From the NCBI RefSeq assembly GCF_963855985.1, contig NC_087096.1:8370001-8434000 (forward strand): a stretch of 64,000 nt of DNA. Direction: 5' to 3'. Below are positions 1 through 12,200 of this stretch, in pieces. Both the position numbers and the translations under genes were made by a program. The stretch comes from Ostrinia nubilalis (Eukaryota; Arthropoda; Insecta; Lepidoptera; Crambidae). How positions within the stretch are numbered: position 1 is the first letter of the stretch; every line of letters starts with the position of its first letter. The notes beneath the pieces were generated by a model. The model was not told the DNA's origin. It did not search any database and saw only the letters and a list, made by a program, of their open reading frames with translations.

Positions 1-830
1 CCTCCGACGGGATTCGAATGAACGGTTTATACTTGTGGACTCCGAGGATGCTCTTTCTAAATTACGTCTAGAAAAGTGACTAGTTGCCTCACCTCAACCG
101 CTACTTTCATACCAACCTATCTTATATTTGGAAACATTTATTGTTTTTGATTCAAGTATTTTTTTAAGTACACGCATGAAAACACTAATCCCACACATAA
201 AAACCAACACTTTACACATCCAAACACAAATTTACCACATTATTACACACTTAGTAAATAACAAGATACTATTTTTACACACCAAAACACTTATTTACAC
301 AAACACTAATGAGCTATATTTAAAAAATTTAATAACAAATAACCTTGTAACTTTGGACATATTTTTGCACACACTCTGGTCTATAACTTATTCAAAATCA
401 AATCATGCTTTTATACCAGTTGCATTCAATTTGATCTTAGGTATAGCCTTGGTTTTTTGCGGATCGATAAAAATATTTATAATATGCTGGGTCATCTTGC
501 ATCTCAGTTTCCACCACATTTCTTCTTTGATTTTAATGTATGTGATGAAAGTTCTATTAATCGTAACAGGCCTTGAACAAATGACGAACAATATATCTGA
601 GGATATTGATAACACTGCACAACAAAATTGCAACTTTTGGCTGATGATTGACTTTCATTACATGATGTTAACTAATTTGACGTCGCTGATTCTGAATCTG
701 CCGTCCATTTTTTCGTAGCAGCTCTTGTTTACGTGTTATAGCTTTCACTCAAAAATTGCTAAATTTCAGTCTTAATTCGCCGACAGTTCAAAAAATACTA
801 TGTTTTCTTTGTATGATTTAATATGGTAGC
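1..830. other. AT-rich stretch without a supported gene
   Basis: No exon or known repeat is recognised here. A plus-strand open frame of 196 codons (128-718) is mostly a low-complexity run of His, Thr, Ile, Leu and Asn codons derived from CACA/ACAC-rich DNA, and it shows no domain, so I do not call it a gene. The stretch lies inside the presumed large intron of the SLC6 gene. Confidence 0.4.
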
Positions 831-834
831 ATTA

Positions 835-1650
835 AGAAGTGTTTGTGTGATTGATCTAAATCAATTTTGTTTCATTTGCGGAGAGGATGTATTTAAATAA
901 TCCGTTTAAATGTGACAAAGTTCGTAAAATTGGCTTACATAAATTAGTTTGGGGACCCAGTGGAAATGAAAGATAAGCCTTGAATTCCGCAAAAGGCGTG
1001 GAAAAGATGCGTTGAGTTTTTACGTTTATAAACAAATAAGAATATGTGTAGATTTAGGTACGAAACCGCTATGATCTGAAAGGAGGGTACCATCGCGATG
1101 ACTGTTATTTTTATTTTTGAACAAAAATGGTATTAACCAAAAAATATTGAACTAAATGGTAATTCCTTGCATACGTTTGGCATGTAGATGTCTTTTCAAC
1201 CCTAAGAAGTCACCTGAACCTCATGTTGATACTTCACATGAGGATATTGAGGCGAAAACTGTAAGTGTGGTAGAGACTTTGAATGTGACCCGAAATTTTC
1301 AAAACCATGTAGCCAAGATGGTATAAACGATCGTTTTAGAGATTTAGGATCTTCAAGTCTTCCGAAAAGACATAGAATGAGTTATTTTGGCATTTTAATT
1401 TTTTTTTTGGAAAATCCGAAAAAATCTTACTATTCTTACACATCGAACAACGTATGAGTCACTTACAAACATGTTTTTTTGGTTGGATGTAATATAAACA
1501 TCGAATTACACTCTCTTCGCAATCACCTGAACAATTTTATAACAACTCTTAAGGATCTAGGTGAAGAACATGGCGAGCAAATCCACCAGGGCCTTCGTAC
1601 GATAGAGGGACGCTATCAGGGCCACTGGAATGCACACATGATGGCTGACT
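835..1650 (+). pseudogene. Decayed copy of a dispersed arthropod gene family (MMADYCW type)
   Basis: Pieces in different plus-strand frames resemble, in the expected order, a multi-copy arthropod protein family of unknown function that I know from insect genomes: a segment FCFICGEDVFK near 870, a HRDDCYF segment near 1090-1115, and a C-terminal GEQIHQGLRTIEGRYQG segment near 1560-1640 followed by MMADCC and a stop where the family has a Tyr-Cys-Trp motif. Frameshifts and stops separate the pieces, so this copy cannot be translated. The family is probably transposon-associated because it is dispersed in high copy number. Identification is from memory of the family's motifs, and the borders are approximate. 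Confidence 0.45.
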
Positions 1651-1902
1651 GCTGTTGAATCATTCAGAAGAGCTGTCTGCCTTCAGCATCAGCAAGGAAG
1701 TCAAATAAAAGAAAGTTTTTTCAACTTAACAACTTCATAAAATAGGATCATCTCTAAAAAAAGAGTGTTTTTTTACAAAAAGACCCAAGTGTCATATTTT
1801 TTTAACCAGAGCTGATACAGATATTTCAATCACAGATTTGAAATCGTCATTAAAAATTGGACTAATATCATGTAACATAACCCAATCATCAGAAATGCTG
1901 TT

Positions 1903-4710
1903 GTGCAGTGTAATATTACTGTGGCGACAGCTCATCTTTGTGACACTGACTCATGCAGTAAAATAATTAAGGCAAGAGGTAATCATTCTTTAAACATTAT
2001 CACTCAAAATATTCGTAGTATTTACAGGAATTTCAATGACTTTTGTGCTCACCTTGCCAGGCTTGATTTTGAAAATGATGTCATTGTTTTGACGGAATGC
2101 TGGCTTAGTGAACACAAATTGCCACCGACTCTTGATAACTATAAATGTTACTATTCTAAAAAATATTTGAACCAAAATGATGGAATTGTTATATACATAA
2201 AGGAAGATCTCAGATGTACTGTTGAAGAACCAGACCCGATTGGTGCTAACTTCATGGTGCTAAATATTGTCCCAGATATTGTCATAGTTTGTACTTATAG
2301 GTCACCATCTATATATAACACTGATGGTTTTCTTCAATCGCTAGAAAACATAATTATGCCAATACGTGCAGATAATATTGTCTTGATAGGCGATGTTAAC
2401 ATTGATATAAAGATAGGTAGCAGCGATAGAAATAGCTCCTCATATCTTAATCTTTCCGCTGAGCTTGGTCTACTTCCGGGACATTCCTTTCCAACAAGAT
2501 TAAATAACTGCCTAGATCACATATTGATAAAATCCCGTATGTCAGCAACAGTAATTGTAATTAATTCCACAATAACTGATCACGCCTCAATTATACTCAA
2601 TTTAGATAGGGAAAAATCTAAAATGTCTTGTAATCCTTACTCCATTAAAAGTAACCTCGTGGATGCCTTAGATCATCTCAAACAGGTGGATTTCTCATTT
2701 GTAACATCATTCTCAAGTGTTGAAGAGATTGCACAATCATTTGTCGATAAGCTTTCTTTTGCTGTAACTAGTAATACGAGGGAAATTAGAATCCCTAGAA
2801 GAAAAAGAACTATAAAGCCCTGGATCACCCCGGGTTTGCTTAGATGCATCAAACATCGTGATAAACTACATGAAAGGGCCAGGGCCCATCCTAGTAGCAC
2901 CGAAGCGGAAACCTGCTATAAGCGATACAGAAATTTCTGTAACTCGCTCATTAAGAAAGTCAAAACCCAATACGATAGATCTTTGATCTATACCGCTAAG
3001 AATAATAAACAAACCTGGTCTGCTATCAAATCAATTATTGACGCACCTAACAAAAAATCAAATCCTGACGAACTTTTACGCCTGTCAGATGACCCCGATA
3101 AATCTGTTAGTTGTGTCAATGGTTTCTTTGCAAGCATTGGTAAGGATTTGGCTGATAAAATTGCACGCCCGATGGATACTGGAGATTTAACTTCTTTTAG
3201 AGCTTCATTTTTGGCCAATTCTATGGGAATGTTACCACCTGATGAAGCTGAAACTGAATCAATCATTTTAAATCTAAAGACTGACTGTGCGGTGGGGTAT
3301 GATTCAATTCCTAATAAATTCTTAAAAATGGCAAAGGATATTATTGTTCCACCACTTACTATTGTTCTGAGATTGTGCTTTGATCATGGTGTCTTCCCCA
3401 GAGCCTTTAAGAAAGCGCTTATTACACCAGTCCACAAGGGTGGGAGTCGAGACAGTGTTACGAATTATAGGCCAATATCAGTACTTACCTCATTGTCAAA
3501 AATTCTTGAAACTATGTTAAATAGGAGACTAATGTCGTTTTTGGAAAATAACAGAATTTTATCAGATTGTCAATTTGGATTCAGGCCTAAAAAAAGTACG
3601 GAAGATGCTGTGCGTACACTTGTAGATTTTGTTTCTCATAATTTGGATTGCAAACGTAAGTGTATTGGTATATTCCTGGACCTCGCCAAGGCTTTCGACA
3701 CTGTTTCGATTCCTGGGCTTGTGGACAAGCTAGAGCGGATTGGAATAAGAGGTAACGCGCTTTCTATTTACTCTAGTTTCCTTCGTGACCGTGTCCAGCA
3801 GGTCAAGATAGGAAGATATATCAGCAGGGAAGAATATGTGTCCTATGGAGTCCCGCAAGGTAGTATCCTGGGTCCGAGTCTATTCTTGATATACATCAAT
3901 GATCTATGCCAAATGTCGCTTGATTCTGGCAAAGTCATCACATACGCTGATGACACGGCACTTGTGTTTCATGGATTGACTTGGGACGAGGTGCGGGGTA
4001 GGGCTGAGGTTGGGTTGCGCAAGGTGATTGAATGGCTTAATCGAAACTTGCTAACACTAAATTTTTCCAAAACTACTTTCTTACAATTTTCAGCCTCTAA
4101 GGTGCAATCTAGTGATTTAGTCATCAAAGCTCATTCTTGTGACGTTAAATTTGAGAATTCGTGCACATGCCTTTCTATTGTAAAATCCTCTTCCATTAAA
4201 TACCTCGGTGTTTTACTAGATTACCGACTTAACTGGCAACAACATATTGAGCTACTTACATCACGTACTCGAAAACTCATTTGGGTTTTCAAGAGGCTAA
4301 GGTATGCGGCCAATTTAGACCTTTTGCGAAAAGTGTACTTTGCATTAGCACAATCAGTTCTTGGCTATTGTATTGTCGTTTGGGGAGGCGCCTGCAAATC
4401 TCACATGATCCAAATTGAAAGAGCACAGAGATCCTTGCTAAAAACAATGACTTTTAGCCCCTTCAGATTTTCGACTGTTGCCTTGTATCAAAAGTGTTCT
4501 GTCCTAACTGTAAGGCAACTATTCTTTTTGCGGACTATTACCAGACAACATCAATTCACTCCATACATCGCTGAGAGAACTAGTGGGAGGCGTGTAATCA
4601 AGAATGTAATTGAAGTGCCCAAGTGTCGAACTGCATTGGCCAGTCGACAAAGTTACTTTCTATCCATTTATTTATACAGTGTGTCCGGGCATGTAGTGAT
4701 CAAACTTTAA
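1903..4710 (+). CDS. LINE ORF2: AP-endonuclease plus reverse transcriptase, C-terminus replaced by an insertion
   Basis: Long open frame of 935 codons. Residues about 28-230 form an exonuclease-endonuclease-phosphatase (APE) domain: TQNIRS, the acidic LTECWLS, IGDVNID and the terminal TDHASI are visible. The reverse transcriptase follows: TPVHKGGSRDSVTNYRPIS, FGFRPKKSTEDAV, FLDLAKAFDTV near residue 590, GVPQGSILGPSLF, and the catalytic YADD near residue 680. These motifs are as expected for a CR1/Jockey-type LINE that nicks DNA and primes on the cut target. The last 10 or so codons come from the palindromic element inserted at 4677. The original tail of about 42 codons continues in phase at 5724 and stops at 5850-5852. 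The rest of the frame is free of stops, so the copy is fairly young. Confidence 0.9.
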   Translation: MQCNITVATAHLCDTDSCSKIIKARGNHSLNIITQNIRSIYRNFNDFCAHLARLDFENDVIVLTECWLSEHKLPPTLDNYKCYYSKKYLNQNDGIVIYIKEDLRCTVEEPDPIGANFMVLNIVPDIVIVCTYRSPSIYNTDGFLQSLENIIMPIRADNIVLIGDVNIDIKIGSSDRNSSSYLNLSAELGLLPGHSFPTRLNNCLDHILIKSRMSATVIVINSTITDHASIILNLDREKSKMSCNPYSIKSNLVDALDHLKQVDFSFVTSFSSVEEIAQSFVDKLSFAVTSNTREIRIPRRKRTIKPWITPGLLRCIKHRDKLHERARAHPSSTEAETCYKRYRNFCNSLIKKVKTQYDRSLIYTAKNNKQTWSAIKSIIDAPNKKSNPDELLRLSDDPDKSVSCVNGFFASIGKDLADKIARPMDTGDLTSFRASFLANSMGMLPPDEAETESIILNLKTDCAVGYDSIPNKFLKMAKDIIVPPLTIVLRLCFDHGVFPRAFKKALITPVHKGGSRDSVTNYRPISVLTSLSKILETMLNRRLMSFLENNRILSDCQFGFRPKKSTEDAVRTLVDFVSHNLDCKRKCIGIFLDLAKAFDTVSIPGLVDKLERIGIRGNALSIYSSFLRDRVQQVKIGRYISREEYVSYGVPQGSILGPSLFLIYINDLCQMSLDSGKVITYADDTALVFHGLTWDEVRGRAEVGLRKVIEWLNRNLLTLNFSKTTFLQFSASKVQSSDLVIKAHSCDVKFENSCTCLSIVKSSSIKYLGVLLDYRLNWQQHIELLTSRTRKLIWVFKRLRYAANLDLLRKVYFALAQSVLGYCIVVWGGACKSHMIQIERAQRSLLKTMTFSPFRFSTVALYQKCSVLTVRQLFFLRTITRQHQFTPYIAERTSGRRVIKNVIEVPKCRTALASRQSYFLSIYLYSVSGHVVIKL

Positions 4711-5723
4711 GGGCGTAATCTATGGACAATTTTATCGATGAAAATACTTCAAATTTGGGGCCTGACCCATTACTCGAAAAATTACATCGATTTAAGTTTT
4801 TAATTTTTAGTTTACACCTCTTCTTTAAAAAACAAGTGAAAGCGTGGGTAGCTTAACATTCATAGGCAAATATTTTATATCATGCGATAGCCAATAAAAT
4901 TATCTATTAGTAGAAGAAGAAAGCAGACACAAGTTTCATACATTTTATGGGAGTAAGAATGGATTTAATTAGAAAAATACATTACTTTTTGCACTTCTTT
5001 TTCAGTTATTTGTCAACACAAGAAAAACCAGGTCGTTAAGGTATGATTTATTTACATTGTATTTTTAGTATTTGAGCTATTCTACAAAACGAATGTAAAT
5101 TTATTAGTCTACGTCTATTAGTTTCGACGTAATTGTTGAACAAAGCTACCCCTTCCAAGCGGTTTCCATAGCGCACGCGACATGCGAAAATGCACTGCCT
5201 GAAAGAATCACACAACCTACTCCGATTACTATGGAAACCGCTGGGAAGGGGTATCTTTGTTCAACAATTACGTCGAAACTAATAGACGTAGACTAATAAA
5301 TTTACATTCATTTTGTAGAATAGCTCAAATACTAAAAATACAATGCAAATAAATCATACCTTAACGACCTGGTTTTTCTTGTGTTGGAAAATAACTGAAA
5401 AAGAAGTGAAAAAAGTAATGTATTTTTCTAATTAAATCCATTCTTACTCCCATAAAATGTATGAAACTTGTGTCTGCTTTCTTCTTCTACTAATAGATAA
5501 TTTTATTGGCTATAGCATAATATAAAATATTTGCCTATTAATGTTAAGCTACCCACGCTTTCACTTGTTTTTTAAAGAAGAGGTGTAAACTAAAAATTAA
5601 AAACTTAAATCGATGTAATTTTTCGAGAAATGGGTCAGGCCCCAAATTTGAAGTATTTTCATCGATAAAATTGTCCATAGATTACGCCCTTAAAGTTTGA
5701 TCACTACATGCCCGGACACACTG
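4677..5723. mobile_element. Palindromic (foldback) DNA element with TA target duplication
   Basis: Two arms of about 495 bp (4677-5171 and 5229-5723) are near-perfect reverse complements around a loop of about 57 bp. The ends are CAGTGTGTCCGGGCATGTAG and its complement, flanked by TA on both sides (4675-4676 and 5724-5725), as in Tc1/mariner-type insertions. There is no coding capacity. It interrupts the LINE reverse-transcriptase frame. Removing the element and one TA leaves the LINE frame open across the junction, which fixes the borders to the base. Confidence 0.85.
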
Positions 5724-5852
5724 TATAATCAAGCCAACAAACTTCTGAACTTTTATCCTGGTACTGTATATGAATGCAAAATTAAAGTAACAAACTGGCT
5801 GCTTACGCTTGACTACCAGAAGACTGAGGAACTTTTAAAAGTACGTTTTTAG
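5724..5852 (+). pseudogene. Displaced 3' end of the LINE ORF2
   Basis: Forty-two sense codons and a TAG stop continue the reading frame of the LINE ORF2 that is open up to 4676 on the other side of the foldback insertion. Phase is kept if a single TA is counted, which is why I read it as the severed C-terminus and not as a separate gene. Confidence 0.8.
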
Positions 5853-5875
5853 CTCACACAGAAATAATTTGCTCT

Positions 5876-5935
5876 TACACACACATACACCACACACACA
5901 CACACACACACCACACACACACGCACACACACACC
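5876..5935. repeat. CA microsatellite
   Basis: A run of CA dinucleotides with a few TA, CC and CG interruptions, located in the LINE 3' UTR. Confidence 0.9.
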
Positions 5936-6259
5936 GATACACCTCAAACTCATACACCTCACAATGTACTATTTTATCAGTTTTTTTGTTTGTGAACATT
6001 GTTTAAGATTCAATCTTTATTAACACTTTTAATTTTTCTTTGTTTATGATCTGTGGAAGAGGGCGCTGATCTTCTGAGATACAGGTATTCTATATACCTA
6101 GTTCGGAAATCAGAGTTCTTTTAAAGTCTCTGTATTATGTTACAATTAATAAAGAAATTTATTTATTATTATTATTATTATAACAATATTCATAGAAAAT
6201 CAACTGTACCTATCAAATTTGTCAAATCGCTTTAGTTTTTTAAAACAAAACAAACTTAC

Positions 6260-9200
6260 AAAAAGAACAACTCAGCACTGCTAGTAGATTCGTTCGTGAT
6301 GGTGATGTTGTGGCCTGGGGCAGAGGGCACGCAGTTCTCCCATTCGGGCTCGCACAGAGCCCACGGGAGGGTCGGCTGGAAGCTCATCGCGAAGTAATAC
6401 AGGCACAGTGCGATGATGGACACGTAGTACGAGAGGATGTAGCCACATGTTAGAGCTTGAGCGTAGCCAGTCCCTGAAAGATTTTTTGAACACATTAATT
6501 TACGTACTACATAAAAATGTTTTAGTTATCTATAATTGCCCACAAAAATAATGCTCGTGTGCAATTTATTCAGCTTCGTCTAACAGTGGGAACAGGTTCA
6601 AATATGCTTGGCAAGATTTTCCCGAAAGCCTTGCTTGAAAACTTTGTGATAAAAAGAAAAAAATAAACAAATGAATTCCAGACGGAAACCAGAATCATTA
6701 AATTGACAAGTAGGTAAATTATATTTTTTGTGGAGCTGTTCCTGATTTTGAAAAAGCTTTACCTACATGGATCGGTAACGTGAAGCTAAGCGTGTAGGTA
6801 TTAGGGTACATTTTTCAATTACCTTTCATAGCTGGCGCCAGTGCCCACACTTTGACAGAATTTCTGGTACTGAACTGGCCAATCACACATTCGAGGTAGT
6901 ACATAGGCTTGCCAATCAGGAACAGTACAATGATGTAGGGCACGAGGAAAGCTCCGCCGCCATTCTGATAGGCCACAAAGGGGAACCGCCACACGTTGCC
7001 AAGTCCGACGGATGTAGCGATGCATGACATGAGGAACTCTATCTGATTCCCCCATACAGCACGCTCGGGCTGGTCTCCTTCCGGATCACCCTGAAAAGTT
7101 TCTAAGTTTTTAGCTATCTCCGCCACAAAAAACATGGAGTGAAAACCTACTGTAAGTGCAACAGAAGATGAAGCATCTTAAATAGGTAACTGTTATTCAG
7201 GTGTTAGGTATTTTGCATTTTGATGCGGTTGATACGGTTGCTAACATCAGCGAAGTATTATAGAACTTCTACTAGACTATGTAGACCTATATGTAAAGGC
7301 TGTGGTAAATGCTGTTAATTTATGTAAGGCAACTACTGAAAACAATGTAAGTACCAAATAAAATCAAGCAAGTATCTAGACTCCAGTCAATAAAGAGTTA
7401 GAGGGAAATGAGTGGAACGAATTTTCTGATTTCGTGACTTTGTTTAGACTAGTTTGAAGGTGAACATACTCAAAGTATTTTTTCTTTAAAATGTTCAAGG
7501 CGGCTTTGTATAGATTTATGTGGGTATCTAAGGTATCTACATATAATTTACTACGCTGATACGACACAGCATAATAAATAGATAAATTAATTTCAACGTT
7601 TAATTCAAGACGTATCCAATTCCAGTGCTATCAGTCGAAATAACGATAAAGGGTTCAACTTTATCTTTATGGTTATTGGCACCAGGTATGTTGCGTACTA
7701 TCAATATCCTGGCAAAATTATTATTTTCCTTGTCAACGCATAGTATGTTAACTAGATCGCGAAGTGTAAAACTCAACTATTAAGAACTAGCGGCCGCCCG
7801 CGACTTCGTACGCGTGGATCCCGTTTTACCCCCTTCATCTATCTTACGCGGTTTAGATTTTTTCATGCAAATGTTTTTTCCCGCTAACTCCCGTTCCCGT
7901 GGGAATTTTGCAATATCCTGTTGTAACTAAGCTTTAAGTTTACTAAGGTACCTGCATGCCAAATTTCTAGCGTCTAACTTAAGCGATTTAGATTTTTCAT
8001 ACAAAAGGATTTTCCCGCTAATTCCCGTTCCCGTGGGAATTTCGGGAATTACTTGTTGTAACTAAGCTTTAAGTTTACTAAGGTACCTACATGCCAAAAT
8101 TCATGCGTCTAACTTAAGCGGTTTAGATATTTCATACAAAAGGATTTTCCCGCTAATACCTGTTCCCGTGGGAATTCCTAAGTATACTATAACCTGCCCA
8201 GGAGTATGAAGAATAATTGTACCAAGTTTCGTTAAAATCCGTCGAGTAGTTTTTGTTCCTATAAGGAACATACAGACGGACAGACAGACAGACAAAAATT
8301 TTACTGATTGCATTTTTTGGCATCAGTATCGATCACTAATCACCCCCTGATAGTTATTTTGAAAATATATTTCATGTACAGAATTGACCTCTCTACAGAT
8401 TTATTATTTAAAAGTATCCATTAGTTCCATTCATAGGCCAGTAGAATTAAACACAAAAATTGATTAAATCGGAAATAATTCCTACAAAAGATTTTTTTGC
8501 TTTAATGGCTTCATTGGTTGCCCATTAAGACTCTCCTAAGTTTTCGACTTCGACGGAGTTGTGCTTAAGTGGTGGGGGCCCCCGAAAGGGGCGTTTTTTC
8601 GGTTTTCCGGTTATACCGCGTAAAGGGTATCACCCTATCGAAAAGTGGTCTTCATGACGGTTAAAGGGCACTTAATCCTGCATTGAATAAGACCAAATTC
8701 ATATGTTTTGGACAAACCGTTCTCGCGCTAAAGTTCGGCAAAGTAGAAAATATACGTAATTACGTATAATTGATGACCCTCTCCACGTCCAATGGCTTGT
8801 TACCCACATGCTTCCAAGCCTTGTAAAGGGTCGCCTTAACCAGTGTAACCCTAACAAGCCTCACGAGTTTGATTCGCTTATCCTTGTTCGTCCCAGCCGT
8901 TCCTTAACTGCGGTTGCTGCACCTCTTCCTGGCACTCTCCTGAACGACTCTGTGTTACCTAATGTGGCTGCCCCTCTTCCTTGTACCCTCCTGTACGATT
9001 TCATTGCTTAGCCATATGCCTGGTCCAAGGTTCGACGCCACAAAATCAACTTCGTAGGAGTGAAAATAGTTTAAATACTATTTCCCGTGCTTGCAACATT
9101 TTTCTTTACTGCTTCGCCTCTATTAGTCGTAGAGTGATTGTATATATCCTATAGCCTTCCTCAATGTATGAGCTATTCAACACAAAAATAATGATTTCAA

Positions 9201-12200
9201 TCAAACTAGTAATTCTTAAGATTAGCGCGTTCAAATAAACAAACAAAAAACTCTTCAGCGTTTTAATATGAACTTGTTGTTGTTGATTTTTGGCGTCGAA
9301 CCTTAGACCAGGCATACGGCTAGGCAACGTAGTCATGCAGGAGGATACAAGGAAGAGGGGCAGCCACAGTAGGTAACACAGAGTCGTTCAGGTGAGTGCC
9401 AGGAAGAGGTGCAGCAACCGCAGTTAAGGAACGGCTGGGACGAACAAGGATAGGCGCATCAAGCTCGTAAGCCTTGATAGGGTTACACTGGTTGAGGTGA
9501 CCCTTTTCAAGACTTGGAAGCCTGTGGGTAACAAACCATTGGACATGGAGAGGGTCATTAATTATACGTATATTTTCTACTTTGCCGAACTTTAGCGCGA
9601 AAGCGGTTTGTCCAAAACATATGAATTTGGTCTTATTCAATGCAGGATTAAGTGCCCTTCAACCGTCATGAAGACTACTTTTTGATAGGGTAAGTTCTTT
9701 ACGCGGTATAACCGGAAAACCGAAAAAATGCCCCTTTCGGGGGCCCCCACCACTTAAGCACAACTCTGTCGAAGTCGAAAACTTAGGAGAGTCTTAATGG
9801 GCAACCAATGAAGCCATTAAAACAATAAAATCTTTTGTAGGAATTATTTCCGATTTAAAAGCTAATTCTACTGGACTATCAACTACTTATTAGAAAGTTG
9901 AAGACTCTATCAGATCCCGTGGACAAATCATAAATAAAGTTAATATACATTTATTTAACTTTATGGGACAAACTGTGTAAACGGGACTGTATTTACAAAT
10001 ACATACATATGATATATTTGTATGTATTACAAGAGAATTATAAATAAAAAAATTAAAAGTAGTCAAATCATCAAAGTCAAATAAGTACATACTTAGTTGA
10101 AAATGTTTTTACTCTTTGCCTGCTAAACAAACGTTTTTAACAAAGGTGAAATGTTTTACTGTACATAATGCATACATACATATTACTATTTATCTTTTAG
10201 TTTTGAAGAGGAAAATCCGGAAAACTACTGAAACAACACGTGCTTCTTCAGTGACTTTAAAGGAAATCTATAATGGCACAACATTATACTTATTCTTATT
10301 TGTAGCACATATGATATGTACCTGGAATGGAAAATGTTATGGTCCTCTGTTTAATGACTTTTAGATCTAAGTACCTAGTCATCGGGCAGGCACATCTGAT
10401 CTATCTTTGACAGTATGAAACCGAATTAAAAGCAGAAACCGCGAGGAAAACTTGTCAAGGTAAAATCATCGTTTTTGATCTCCAAAAATTATCTTGTTTG
10501 CCTAATTGGCAAACAAAACTCTGCTTTAAAGCTTGTTGACCCTCAATATTCAATAAGTAGGTCAAAATAATGCGTGTAACCTTAGAAAAATATGCGACAC
10601 GAAGCTAAGTTGCGGAAGTTATTTGAAGGTAGGTTCTTATTAAACTGTTGATTTGCTATTTTTATATTACCGTAGTATTCGAAAGTAAGTGTGAAACTTA
10701 GATGGAGTTTTTTATAAATAAACACTGTTTTTAGAACCTAGGCTAATATTAAAACCTATAGCTTCCTTTTCGCTGTCCATTGATATATTTTGTGCATTTT
10801 ACCTTAACAACATCTTGACTGGACTTTTTGTCTTCTGAGGGTGCTTTCGTAGGTTGGTCTCCAACAAAACCTCCATTGGTTTGACTCTGAAAATACAAAG
10901 CATTGATACGTTAAATGAAAACCTCATATTAATAAAACAATATTCGACTTTCAGTAAAAGAAAACAAAAGCATCTACTCTCTACTACTACTCGTATAAAT
11001 GTTACGATCAAAGTGATAAATGTGAAAATTATGAATAATCGCCGGTTATTATGAATAATTACCGCATGATTTGGTAAATGTGATTAATATGAGATCATTT
11101 ATGTGTGTATAAAACTAAATAGGCGGCTTAGGGGTGGCCCAAGGGCCACCCCCGCCGCACCTTAACCTATTTTTCACTTTAAATCAAAACAATATGGTAT
11201 GGGCTTTATTTATGGCAAAGTAATGTTAAGCAAGAAACAGTCGAAACTCATTATGCCAAATTATATTAATATAAATGATATCAAAACATTCAAAATGTGT
11301 GGCTGTACTCAAGCACTATACATGAGCCATTGTTCTTTTATGATATTTCATAGTATTAAGGTTACATTATTAAATAATCACTGATAATGTAATTCATTTA
11401 TTACTTTTACCTCAACTGACGGTAATTATTCATAATAACCGGCGATTATTCATAATTTTCAATTTATCACATTTACCGTAACATAAATACAGAAGTTTAC
11501 TCGTACTAGGTATATAATCAAACACAAAAATCAAGAAATAGTAAATTGATAAGCAAAAACATTCTAACGATTCCCTTAAAAAAAGCTTATTTAACCAATA
11601 CTTTTAAATCTGTGAAAAGTCAGACTGTTTGTTATCCCTTTCCATCAGACGACAAGTGGATAAAAAAGTTTTGATTTTTGACAATTCAATGTAGAGTCGT
11701 TGTGTACCATGGTTGCTCATATCTACATATTTGGTTTGATCTATATCTTATAATATCTTAATTATAAGATGTTTTCAGACTCTTGATTGAATAAGATTAG
11801 AAACGCATGAAAGTCCATGATTTTCAAACATCAAAAGCATAGTTAAGATGGATGCGATATTTTACGGCGGTTGATATTTACTACATTAATAATTTAAGTA
11901 TTGTCCTATCAAAATTTTACATGTTACATTATTTATAACTACACTAGCTGACCCAGCAAACGTAGGATTCTAATGGTGATAGAATTTTATAAATCGATAC
12001 TGTAGTTATTTTATTTACAGTAATTTAGATAACCGTTACCACATTGAAAAAGAATTTGGGATCAGGCTTGATTTTTTCAGCTTATAGGTACCACTCACAC
12101 ATACCTACAATCTTAAACATACACTAGCTGTAACATAACTTGTATAACATACTAATTATTATGAAGCTTTCAGCCGATTAACTCCTACAAAATAGTTAAA

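Larger units (their letters stand above)
1850..6183 (+). mobile_element. Non-LTR retrotransposon (LINE, CR1/Jockey-like), interrupted by a palindromic DNA element
   Basis: The element holds the endonuclease-reverse transcriptase frame at 1903-4710, then a foldback DNA element (4677-5723), then the displaced 3' end of the same frame (5724-5852), a 3' UTR with a CA-rich microsatellite (about 5876-5935) and a simple ATT/TTA tail near 6150-6183 typical of several LINE groups. No ORF1 (gag-like zinc-knuckle) protein is visible upstream, so the copy is probably 5'-truncated. The 5' border is a guess. It lies antisense in a large intron of the SLC6 gene. Confidence 0.75.

Noticed and set aside
128..718. 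Plus-strand open frame of 196 codons
   Set aside because: Low-complexity AT/CA-rich translation, no domain, no start context or splice evidence.
9320..9640. Minus-strand open frame in the foldback element
   Set aside because: It is the mirror of 8808-9011 in the other arm. A paired open stretch in a palindrome is expected from duplication and is not independent evidence for a gene.
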